From positions 1 through 6,779 of the forward strand of contig JACDAZ010000321.1 of NCBI GenBank assembly GCA_013695175.1: 6,779 nucleotides of DNA. The letters are read 5' to 3'. The notes beneath the pieces are model-generated. The model did not search any database, had not been told where the DNA came from, and saw nothing but the letters and a program-made list of their open reading frames with translations. Position numbers and translations under genes: made by a program. Source of the stretch: Flavisolibacter sp. Its GTDB lineage: Bacteria; Bacteroidota; Bacteroidia; Chitinophagales; Chitinophagaceae. Below are positions 1-5,758 of this stretch, piece by piece (the first letter of the stretch is position 1; the number at the start of each line of letters is the position of its first letter).

Positions 1-677
1 CCAACAAATACAATAGATATAAGATCTAAAAATCCATTAATAAAACGCTCCCAGCCAAACTTTGTAACTCCATATTTTCTTGCCCTGTGCTCAACTACTT
101 TTTCACCAATTTTTGTAAATCCTGACCACTTTGCCAATAGTGGGATATACCTGTGCATTTCACCATATACTTCAATACTTTTTACAACTTTGTTCTTATA
201 CGCTTTTAACCCACAATTAAAATCATGAAGATTTATTTTAGATACTTTTCTGGTAGCAGAATTAAAAAATTTTGAAGGTAAATTTTTGGTAAGCTTATTA
301 TCAAATCTTTTTTTCTTCCATCCACTTACAAGATCAAAGTTGTCCTCCAGTATCATTCTACGCAGTTCAGGAATTTCATCCGGACTATCCTGGAGGTCTG
401 CGTCCATAGTGATGACGATGCCTCCCTTAGCTGCTTTAAAACCTTCATTTAAAGCAGCGGATTTGCCATAATTTCTTTGAAATCTTATACCTTTTATTAA
501 ATTGTTTTCTACTGAAAGTTTTTCAATTACTTTCCAGGAATCATCAGAACTTCCATCATCAACTAAAATAATTTCATAACTATAATTATGCAAATCGCAA
601 ACAGATTTTATCCAGCTGCATAACTCCGGTAACGATTCTTCTTCATTATATAGGGGAACAACTATTGAAAGATCCAT
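1..677 (-). CDS. Family 2 glycosyltransferase, polyprenol-phosphate glycosyltransferase type (3' end outside window)
   Basis: The visible 225 residues form a GT-A catalytic domain that transfers a sugar from a nucleotide donor, probably to a polyprenyl phosphate at the inner face of the membrane (DPM1/GtrB/ArnC-like group). Seen in the sequence: an N-terminal IVVPLYNEEE strand (residues 5-14), VDDGS at 39-43, QRNYGKSAALNEGF at 67-80, the metal/nucleotide-binding DAD motif in MDADLQD (91-97), DFNCGLKAY at 152-160, and an HRxRxxGxxKFG stretch at 197-208, typical of this group. Family members usually have about 310-330 residues with two C-terminal membrane helices; the first (LDLISIVFV) is just beginning at the window edge. 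The start is well defined: its ATG shares a base with the stop of the upstream DUF4199 gene (TAATG), which suggests translational coupling. The sugar and acceptor cannot be read from the sequence. Confidence 0.93.
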   Translation of the reverse strand, partial: MDLSIVVPLYNEEESLPELCSWIKSVCDLHNYSYEIILVDDGSSDDSWKVIEKLSVENNLIKGIRFQRNYGKSAALNEGFKAAKGGIVITMDADLQDSPDEIPELRRMILEDNFDLVSGWKKKRFDNKLTKNLPSKFFNSATRKVSKINLHDFNCGLKAYKNKVVKSIEVYGEMHRYIPLLAKWSGFTKIGEKVVEHRARKYGVTKFGWERFINGFLDLISIVFV

Positions 678-1207
678 TATCTTATTTGTTGGTCAAAAGG
701 AGTCCGGGGTTCTTTTTTTGTAATAGCAGCCCCAATTAATGAACCAATGGCACCCATAACTAAATACATAAATAAAGCACTGCCACCAGTCAGGAGAATA
801 AAGTTTTTGTCATATTGATTTATCATCATATCAGCCTGTGATTCTGTAATTTTTCCTGTATCAACCTGGCCCTCCATTTCGGTTGTTACTGCTTCAAGCA
901 TTGTTGCTTTATGTTCTGGGAAAGAGGCGAAAAATATTACCAGGAATATGATCATGATAAGAGTAACAATACTGGTAATTTTAAAACCATAACTAAACAA
1001 TTCGCCAAAAGATGGAGTATTGTTGTTGGCTTTACCATACTTATTAATAAAATAAATAAGTGCTCCAATAAAAACAAGGTTTCCCAACCAACCTAATGAA
1101 CTGGCATTTCCCTGTCCAACAAGGTTCATTATAAGTGAAAAAACAACCATAAAAGCTGCTATTAATAATCCTGCCCTAAAATGATTTATTGGTTTTGTTT
1201 CTTCCAT
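677..1207 (-). CDS. DUF4199 family membrane protein
   Basis: This 176-residue integral membrane protein resembles the DUF4199 family, which is found widely in Bacteroidota and has no established function. Four hydrophobic segments are visible at about residues 11-30, 38-55, 72-95 and 136-162. Between the third and fourth lies a polar loop (about 97-135) rich in Glu, Met and Lys. The C-terminus is short and charged (KKEPRTPFDQQIR). The start (MEETKPINHF) is 11 bp after the stop of the dihydroorotase-like gene, and its stop overlaps the glycosyltransferase start by one base. It is therefore almost certainly the middle gene of a three-gene operon. Its place before a polyprenol-phosphate glycosyltransferase suggests, as inference only, a role in envelope lipid or glycan metabolism. 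The family assignment is by recognition of size, topology and context, not a database search. Confidence 0.85.
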   Translation of the reverse strand: MEETKPINHFRAGLLIAAFMVVFSLIMNLVGQGNASSLGWLGNLVFIGALIYFINKYGKANNNTPSFGELFSYGFKITSIVTLIMIIFLVIFFASFPEHKATMLEAVTTEMEGQVDTGKITESQADMMINQYDKNFILLTGGSALFMYLVMGAIGSLIGAAITKKEPRTPFDQQIR

Positions 1208-1218
1208 TAATAATTTTT

Positions 1219-2484
1219 TTATTCGTTCAAAAATAAGCTGCCTTTATTAATAATACCTAAAGGTTTTGAAAGTAAAGGTCTGCCAAAAAAAGCTGAGTTA
1301 GATGATTTAGAATAATTCAATGACGATTCAAATATCCATTGCTGATCCAAATGAAATAAGGTGAGACAAGCTTCCGCATCTTTTTCTATCTTAAAAATAG
1401 GCAAGTCAAAATATTTCCTGGCATTATAAGAAAATAGATTAACTATTTTATCGGGCGAAAGTTTTGGTATTGCAGTATATACAGCTGCAAAAGATGTTTG
1501 CAAACCAATCATTCCATCTTTTGCATATTCAAATTCAATTATTTTGGCATCAGCGTGTTGTGGCATATGATGTGAAGCAATAAAATCAACTGTCCCGTCT
1601 AAAACAGCTTCTATTAATGCATCTTTATCTTCACGGGATCTCAGTGGGGGATTAACTTTCAGGTTCGTATCATAATTTGCAAGGTCGTTATCAATGAAAT
1701 ATAAATGATAAGGTGTAACCGAGCACGTGACATTTAATCCTTCTTTTTTAGCAGCTTTGATTAATTCAATTGATTTTTTGGAAGTGATACCCGTAATATG
1801 CAACCTTGATCCAGTATACTTTAAAATTTCAATATCCCTGACAACCATTAATTCTTCTGCTAATGAAGGTCTGCCGGGTAAGCCTGTGCGGGTAGACTGA
1901 ATTCCTTCATTCATTAAACCGTTTGGCTGAATGCTTTTATCATCAGGAAGTTGAATAATACATTTATCAACAGCTTTTACATATTGTAAAGCCTTTAATA
2001 AAATTCCGGAAGATTGAATACTTTTAAATCCATCTCCAAATGCAATAGCACCGTTTTGGTGCATGTCATACATCTCTGCTAATTCTTTTTCATCAAGGCT
2101 TTTCGTTACTGCACCAATAGGATGAAAATTGACAGGGAGTGATTTTGATCGTTGTTTAATGTACTCAATTCCACTTTTATTATGCACTACAGGTGAAGAA
2201 TCGGGTGTTAAAAAAACATCAGTAAAACCACCCGACGCAGCTGCATTAGCACCTGATTCCAACGTTTCCTTAAATTCATAACCGGGATCAGGAATTTGTG
2301 CAAAAACATCTACCCAACCCATTGAAATATGTAATCCCGGAATATCTATTATTTTGTCTGCTGACCGATCTACCGATTCAGTAATTTCAACAATTTTTCC
2401 CTGTTGAATAAAAATATCTGCTTTTTGTTGATGAAAAGGCGAGGAGGAGTCAATAATTGTTACTTGCCTTAATAAAATGTCCAT
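1219..2484 (-). CDS. Dihydroorotase-like amidohydrolase lacking the metal site (probable pseudo-dihydroorotase)
   Basis: This 421-residue protein has the length and order of motifs of class I dihydroorotase (PyrC), the enzyme that cyclises carbamoyl aspartate in pyrimidine synthesis. Family landmarks are visible: the N-terminal beta-sandwich strand, DPGYEFKETLESGANAAASG (66-85), GGFTDVFLTPDSSPVVHN (85-102), PIGAVTKS (122-129), SVTPYHL (255-261) and KVNPPLRS (276-283). The catalytic residues are nearly all replaced. The metal-binding HxH is FAQ (61-63) and the following substrate-binding Arg is Pro65. FSDDG is FGDGF (149-153), the His of the VxxHxE segment is lost in CIIQLPDD (175-182), and the second His of HIxHxST is Gly232. 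ATDHAPH reads ASHHMPQ (303-309). The reading frame is intact, so it is not a decaying pseudogene. By analogy with the inactive PyrC' of Pseudomonas, which supports aspartate transcarbamoylase, it may be structural or regulatory. It is the first gene of a tight cluster with DUF4199. Confidence 0.9.
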   Translation of the reverse strand: MDILLRQVTIIDSSSPFHQQKADIFIQQGKIVEITESVDRSADKIIDIPGLHISMGWVDVFAQIPDPGYEFKETLESGANAAASGGFTDVFLTPDSSPVVHNKSGIEYIKQRSKSLPVNFHPIGAVTKSLDEKELAEMYDMHQNGAIAFGDGFKSIQSSGILLKALQYVKAVDKCIIQLPDDKSIQPNGLMNEGIQSTRTGLPGRPSLAEELMVVRDIEILKYTGSRLHITGITSKKSIELIKAAKKEGLNVTCSVTPYHLYFIDNDLANYDTNLKVNPPLRSREDKDALIEAVLDGTVDFIASHHMPQHADAKIIEFEYAKDGMIGLQTSFAAVYTAIPKLSPDKIVNLFSYNARKYFDLPIFKIEKDAEACLTLFHLDQQWIFESSLNYSKSSNSAFFGRPLLSKPLGIINKGSLFLNE

Positions 2485-2573
2485 TAAAAGGCGAAGTTAA
2501 TGGATTTGACAATATATGTACTGGTTATGCTATATCATTAATAAAACCCAATAAGACAGAAAAATAGATACTA
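2485..2573. other. Intergenic gap between the M56 peptidase gene and the dihydroorotase-like gene
   Basis: This 89-bp A/T-rich gap separates two minus-strand transcription units. It presumably carries the promoter of the dihydroorotase/DUF4199/glycosyltransferase cluster. Read on the minus strand it contains TAACTTCG close to the start codon, a partial match to the Bacteroidota -7 element TAnnTTTG, but no convincing -33 TTTG at the right distance. I see no strong hairpin with a T tract after the M56 gene, so read-through from that operon is possible. Confidence 0.3.
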
Positions 2574-4244
2574 TTAAAGTTTAATTACTTTTTGAGCACG
2601 TAATAATTTGATCTGCTCAATTTTCTTTTGAACAAGTTCTTTAGCTTGCCTAAGTTCCTGTACTGAAATATCAGCCACAGATGGATCACAAGTATTGTTT
2701 AAAGCGACTTTTACTTTATTTAATTCAGACAAAGTATGATTGTAGCTTTGATAGATGTTATCCATTTGCGCTATGGTGAGGGCTTCATTTAAAGTAGAAT
2801 CTATATGAACCCAGTCAATATGTTCAAACCCGGATTTTAATTTCTGCTCAAGTAATTTCCAGTCTGCATTTTCAATTTCTCTTAAATATTCCTGCCTGGC
2901 TGCTACTTTTTCCTGAGGCGTAAAACCATCGATGAATTGTTTTTCTACTTCACTCCACTGCGATTTTAGTAAACTCTTTGTATTTTCTATTGTAGTAGTT
3001 ACCTTTTCTTTTTGCTGTTTATTTAATGATGCATCAACATCATCAAGAGCTACCTGCATAAAAGCATTGGGCGGGGTGGCCTCATTATAATCCGGTACAG
3101 ACGGTACTTCCGGTTCCAAAACTATTTCATCAGACTGAGGAGCCGCCTCTTTAACAGAAGCAAAAACTTCTACCTGCTCTTGCTTGTAAACATTTTTATT
3201 TTCATCTTTTTTGTCGTTATCAAAAGAGGTGAATAATGAAAAAGGTTGTGAGATATTATTTGTTGCTAACTGAGTTATTCCACTTTTTTCAGCAACCATT
3301 AAGGTATTAATAATAAATAAAAGAAATATTGTTGCAAATGCTCCTGCAAAATGCATTGTATTGAAAGTGGGTTTTTTTGCAATACCAACAATTTTTTCAA
3401 TCCTGTTTAGCAATTGCTTTTTTCCGGTTGCAGCCATAGCAAGAGAAACATCTGTTCCCTGCGAAGCTTTTTCTAATTGTAATAAAGCCGAAGCATAGCT
3501 TAATTGGTTGTATTCAAATTGTAAAACCAATTCATCACAACAATTCTCTCTTTCAATGTCAATGTTTTTAATAAACCACTTTATAAAAGGATTAAAATAC
3601 AGAATAACATGAATAATAGTCAATAGCAGGTTAATCAGGTAATCGTGCCTGCGTATATGCGAAAGTTCGTGTAAAAGAATTGCTTCCAGTTGCTGAACAG
3701 AAAGATTATTTATAGCTGCTACAGGTATTAGAATTACTGGTTTTAAAAAACCAACTGTAACAGGAGATGTAATAATTTTAGATGCAAAAATTTTTACTTT
3801 TTTAGTAATTCCTATTTGAGCACTGATTTTTTGTACAAACAATCTATACGTAATAGGTGCTTTGGCCAGTCCATTTTTCTTAATAAAAGAAATATATTTC
3901 CAGTTTTTAAACATTTTGAAAGCAGGAATAACAAGAAGTGCTAAATAAGCTATAGATGCAGATGTTAATACAACAGGAAGTAATTGATAATGATTTTCAA
4001 AAGGAAGCTTTAGAGTCAGCATTAGACTACTACCCTGTAAAAAAAATAAGAAGAAAGTATATACAAACCAGGAAAAGCCCAGAAATATGCTTGATACGGC
4101 AATAGTGTATTTCTGATTACTTGATAAATTAAATATCTGCTTTGCCAGTAAAAAGCAACTCCATAATAGAGCCATTTGCCAAAAGCTATTTAAGGTAGCC
4201 CAACCTAAAGCTTGTAAAAAAGCAGAATTGCCAAATTCAGCCAT
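2574..4244 (-). CDS. M56 family (BlaR1/MecR1-like) membrane metallopeptidase without a beta-lactam sensor domain
   Basis: This 556-residue protein resembles the signal-transducing proteases that relieve repression by BlaI-type repressors. Likely membrane helices are at about 14-34, 46-70, 88-110 and 298-317, with a further hydrophobic stretch at 203-221. The zinc-protease motif HELSH is at 192-196, followed by RRHD (198-201). ERENCCDELV (231-240) supplies the downstream acidic ligand region typical of M56. In BlaR1 the protease loop is cytoplasmic and the part after the last helix is external; by that topology residues 318-556 are periplasmic. This part is not the penicillin-binding domain of BlaR1: there is no SxxK/SxN/KTG arrangement. 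It is a charged region with a Pro/Glu-rich stretch (368-392) and probable coiled coils (about 405-475 and 500-550). It starts 2 bp after the repressor stop, so the two are co-translated. The inducing signal is unknown. Confidence 0.92.
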   Translation of the reverse strand: MAEFGNSAFLQALGWATLNSFWQMALLWSCFLLAKQIFNLSSNQKYTIAVSSIFLGFSWFVYTFFLFFLQGSSLMLTLKLPFENHYQLLPVVLTSASIAYLALLVIPAFKMFKNWKYISFIKKNGLAKAPITYRLFVQKISAQIGITKKVKIFASKIITSPVTVGFLKPVILIPVAAINNLSVQQLEAILLHELSHIRRHDYLINLLLTIIHVILYFNPFIKWFIKNIDIERENCCDELVLQFEYNQLSYASALLQLEKASQGTDVSLAMAATGKKQLLNRIEKIVGIAKKPTFNTMHFAGAFATIFLLFIINTLMVAEKSGITQLATNNISQPFSLFTSFDNDKKDENKNVYKQEQVEVFASVKEAAPQSDEIVLEPEVPSVPDYNEATPPNAFMQVALDDVDASLNKQQKEKVTTTIENTKSLLKSQWSEVEKQFIDGFTPQEKVAARQEYLREIENADWKLLEQKLKSGFEHIDWVHIDSTLNEALTIAQMDNIYQSYNHTLSELNKVKVALNNTCDPSVADISVQELRQAKELVQKKIEQIKLLRAQKVIKL

Positions 4245-4246
4245 TC

Positions 4247-4630
4247 TTATTGTTTTTTCAGGTTATCCAAAAGTATTTGAATCTGTTGTAATTCTTCAGG
4301 ACTTGCTTTCTGCTCGCCCAAAGCCTGTAATACAAGTTGTGTTGATGAGCCGCCAAAAAGGCTATCAATCATCTTCGTTAATAAATGCTTTTGCGTTTTT
4401 TCTTTGTTCACAGCAGGTTGATAAACATGCGTTCTCATAGACTCATCTCTTTTTACCAAACCCTTTTCGTGCATGATCTGCATTAACTTCAAAGTAGTAG
4501 TATAACCAACATCTTTTACTTTGGCAAGTTCTTCATGAACTTCCCGTACTGTAGCAATTCCCCTCTGCCAAAGAATCTGAAGGATCTCTAATTCACTTTC
4601 TGTAGGTTTAATGTATTTCGTGGGAGGCAT
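4247..4630 (-). CDS. BlaI/MecI/CopY family transcriptional repressor
   Basis: This 127-residue protein is the usual size for the family. It has an N-terminal winged helix (about residues 8-75): the entry helix reads PTESELEILQILWQRG, then TVREVHEEL, the recognition-helix region GYTTTLKLMQIMHEKGLVKR, and a wing ending in HVYQPAV. The C-terminal helices (about 78-127) would form the dimer. Such repressors bind as dimers to their own promoter and are inactivated by proteolysis triggered by the partner BlaR1-type protease, which is encoded 2 bp downstream. I chose the start at MPPTKYIKPTESELE. An in-frame Met lies 40 codons upstream (4750), but the extra residues do not look like family sequence and the extension would run through the operator-like repeats. 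There is no Shine-Dalgarno sequence, as is common in Bacteroidota. Confidence 0.93.
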   Translation of the reverse strand: MPPTKYIKPTESELEILQILWQRGIATVREVHEELAKVKDVGYTTTLKLMQIMHEKGLVKRDESMRTHVYQPAVNKEKTQKHLLTKMIDSLFGGSSTQLVLQALGEQKASPEELQQIQILLDNLKKQ

Positions 4631-4644
4631 AGTAGTAAGAATAA

Positions 4645-4674
4645 TTTCGTAGCTAATATACGACCGGTTTCGTA
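4645..4674 (-). promoter_or_regulatory. Probable operator of the BlaI-like repressor (three TACGA half-sites)
   Basis: Read on the minus strand, TACGAAA occurs exactly twice, at 4674-4668 and 4651-4645, with starts 23 bp apart (about two helical turns). Between them lies an inverted TCGTA (plus-strand TACGA at 4659-4663). This gives a dyad TACGA-N6-TCGTA at 4659-4674 and a second, opposite dyad, TCGTA-N7-TACGA, at 4647-4663. The block is 15-44 bp upstream of the repressor start codon, where an autoregulatory operator is expected. Known BlaI/MecI/CopY operators are built from TACA/TGTA half-sites, so the match is by architecture and partial sequence. Binding is inferred. Confidence 0.55.
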
Positions 4675-5170
4675 ACGGAAAAACTTTTTTTGATAAATGG
4701 TAAAAAATCAGGTTTAAACAGTGCCATCTTAACAATGTTTTTACATTCATTAAACTCTATATCGTCATCTGATTTATTTATTCCTTCGGTTCTAATAAAA
4801 AATGAATAGATCGAAACTCCTGTTTTGCATTGATCAAAATCATCCTTTTTGGCTGTTTGTAAGAGTAGTTTTCAGGTATCAAACCACAATTATGCAAGTT
4901 GATCCGGAAAATGCTTTAGCAGAAGCAGAAATAAAAATCAAATGCTACTGTAATATTTAAATTCGTTCTTCTTTTGTATTGAAGTATATAGGTTCAACAG
5001 ATTTTATCTTGAATGGTTCAATGATTGTTTTCCTTTAAATTTTTATAGCGTTAAGAAATAAAAGTGGAAGAGGAAGAAGAAATTCAGGTAGGCATTTGTA
5101 TAATGTTCTTCAACAAGTTCATTTTGTAAAATTATAAATAGTATCCATAACAGCCCATGATCAGTATCAT
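4675..5170. other. Long intergenic region upstream of the repressor operon
   Basis: About 500 bp of A/T-rich sequence separates the terminator of the proline-rich gene from the repressor operator. It presumably holds upstream promoter elements of the repressor/M56 operon in its left part. I see no tRNA, structured RNA, insertion sequence end or conserved gene. The only open frame of note is a 52-codon plus-strand ORF (4802-4960), listed separately with low confidence. The stretch 4961-5170 holds nothing I can name. Confidence 0.4.
4802..4960 (+). CDS. Doubtful 52-residue ORF, possibly a mazG-like remnant
   Basis: This is the only candidate gene on the plus strand, running divergently from the repressor operon. 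It starts with ATG after an A-rich leader (AATAAAAA), which is compatible with Bacteroidota initiation, and ends in TAA. Residues 32-41 read QVDPENALAE, resembling the DPENAL segment near the C-terminus of MazG nucleotide pyrophosphohydrolases, which continues with an Asn-x-Lys-Phe motif. Here the continuation is EAEIKIKCYC, but a shifted frame over the same bases reads Asn-Lys. This could be a decayed mazG fragment, a small gene or chance. An ORF of this length in A/T-rich DNA is not strong evidence by itself. Confidence 0.18.
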   Translation: MNRSKLLFCIDQNHPFWLFVRVVFRYQTTIMQVDPENALAEAEIKIKCYCNI

Positions 5171-5198
5171 AAAAAAGCCTTTCCCGGGGGAAAGACTT
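5171..5198 (-). terminator. Rho-independent terminator after the proline-rich protein gene
   Basis: Read on the minus strand, AAGTCTTTCC (5198-5189) pairs with GGAAAGGCTT (5184-5175) across a CCCG loop, giving a 10-bp stem with one G-U pair. Four T residues (5174-5171) follow the stem. It begins 22 bp after the stop codon of the 149-residue protein and is the clearest terminator in the window. It separates that gene, and nuoN upstream if co-transcribed, from the repressor operon. Confidence 0.87.
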
Positions 5199-5219
5199 AT
5201 TACTCATATAGCAAATTAC

Positions 5220-5669
5220 TTAAAGCTTTTTCTCGTAATAAGGTATCTCATCCAGCGATAATGCTTCTTTTTGATACCAATATGCTTGTGTTACAATATG
5301 CCCCCCTTTAGTTTTTAACAAACGACCAAAGATGGCATTGATTGGATTAAATGAAACATCTGTAACTCCAATAGTAAATGTAGATGGTGGTGGTGGAAGC
5401 AAAGGTTCAGGTACGGGTGGTGGAAGTGCTGGTTGTGGTTCTATAGTAGGGATCGGTTGTAATTGTGTTGCATCTGCAACAGGAGGTGCAACCGGTTTGG
5501 GCGGAACAACAGCTTTTGGTGGAGGGCTGGGAACAACAATGACTGTATACCTGTTAAACTCCAGAAGTTCCTTTAGAAATGCTGTTCTTTCCTCAGAAAC
5601 ATTCTTTTCAACTATGGCGCATTTTAAACCATTCAAATCTTCAAACTCATGATTTTTATTTATAGCCAT
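5220..5669 (-). CDS. Hypothetical protein with a proline-rich central linker
   Basis: I do not recognise a named family for this 149-residue protein. It has three parts. The N-terminal segment (1-46) is mixed charged/hydrophobic, with a helix-like SEERTAFLKELLEFN followed by the beta-like stretch RYTVIVV. The linker (47-95) contains 22 prolines in 49 residues, mostly in PP, PPP and PPPP runs with Val, Ala and Gln. The C-terminal segment (97-149) is aromatic-rich, containing TFTIGVTDVSFNPINAIFGR, then AYWYQKE and DEIPYYEKKL. There is no signal peptide or membrane helix, so it is probably cytoplasmic. The start follows a T-rich leader made of TTTTTCA repeats and has no Shine-Dalgarno sequence. 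It lies 89 bp after nuoN and is followed by a strong terminator, so it may be the last gene of a nuo-containing transcript. The glycine-rich frame on the opposite strand is the mirror image of the proline codons. Structured ends and the terminator support a real gene. Confidence 0.75.
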   Translation of the reverse strand: MAINKNHEFEDLNGLKCAIVEKNVSEERTAFLKELLEFNRYTVIVVPSPPPKAVVPPKPVAPPVADATQLQPIPTIEPQPALPPPVPEPLLPPPPSTFTIGVTDVSFNPINAIFGRLLKTKGGHIVTQAYWYQKEALSLDEIPYYEKKL

Positions 5670-5671
5670 TG

Positions 5672-5705
5672 TGAAAAATGAAAAATTAAAATGAAAAATT
5701 TAAAA
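5672..5705. repeat. A/T-rich short repeats (TGAAAAA / TGAAAAATTAAAA)
   Basis: TGAAAAA occurs at 5672-5678, 5679-5685 and 5692-5698. The last two belong to a longer near-tandem unit, TGAAAAATTAAAA (5679-5691) followed by TGAAAAATTTAAAA (5692-5705). The block lies immediately upstream of the proline-rich protein's start codon, so on the minus strand the leader of that mRNA is a run of TTTTTCA units. Confidence 0.7.
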
Positions 5706-5725
5706 TTTGGCTGTCCTTTGTTTTA

Positions 5726-5754
5726 ATTCACCATTCACCATTCACCAATTCACC
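5726..5754. repeat. Heptamer array ATTCACC x4 (GGTGAAT on the minus strand)
   Basis: ATTCACC is present at 5726-5732, 5733-5739, 5740-5746 and, after one extra A, at 5748-5754; ATCAC follows as a degenerate continuation. The array starts 4 bp after the nuoN stop codon in the direction of transcription. Similar heptameric intergenic repeats are familiar from some Bacteroidota and cyanobacteria. It lacks the unique spacers of a CRISPR array. Confidence 0.8.
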
Positions 5755-5758
5755 ATCA

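Noticed and set aside
286..471. Plus-strand frame opposite the glycosyltransferase
   Set aside because: It is antisense to the conserved catalytic domain, including the DAD motif, so it is a shadow frame.
911..1096. Short plus-strand frame opposite DUF4199
   Set aside because: It lies entirely inside a well-supported membrane protein gene and has low-complexity Lys/Asn-rich content.
4228..4440. Plus-strand frame opposite the repressor
   Set aside because: It overlaps the C-terminal part of the repressor and the M56 start, with no recognisable protein features.
4631..4750. 40-codon N-terminal extension of the BlaI-like repressor
   Set aside because: The added residues do not resemble the family, the 127-residue form has the normal length, and the extension would place the operator-like repeats inside the coding region.
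5157..5170. ATGAT/ATCAT inverted repeat next to the terminator
   Set aside because: The 5-bp A/T-rich stem is followed on the plus strand by A residues, not T, so it is not a terminator, and it is short enough to be chance.
5332..5652. Glycine-rich open frame on the plus strand
   Set aside because: It is the antisense image of the proline codons of the minus-strand gene; the minus-strand product has structured ends and a terminator, whereas this frame has no recognisable features.
5726..5754. Possible CRISPR array from the regular heptamers
   Set aside because: The units are directly adjacent, only 7 bp long, and have no unique spacers; no cas gene is nearby.
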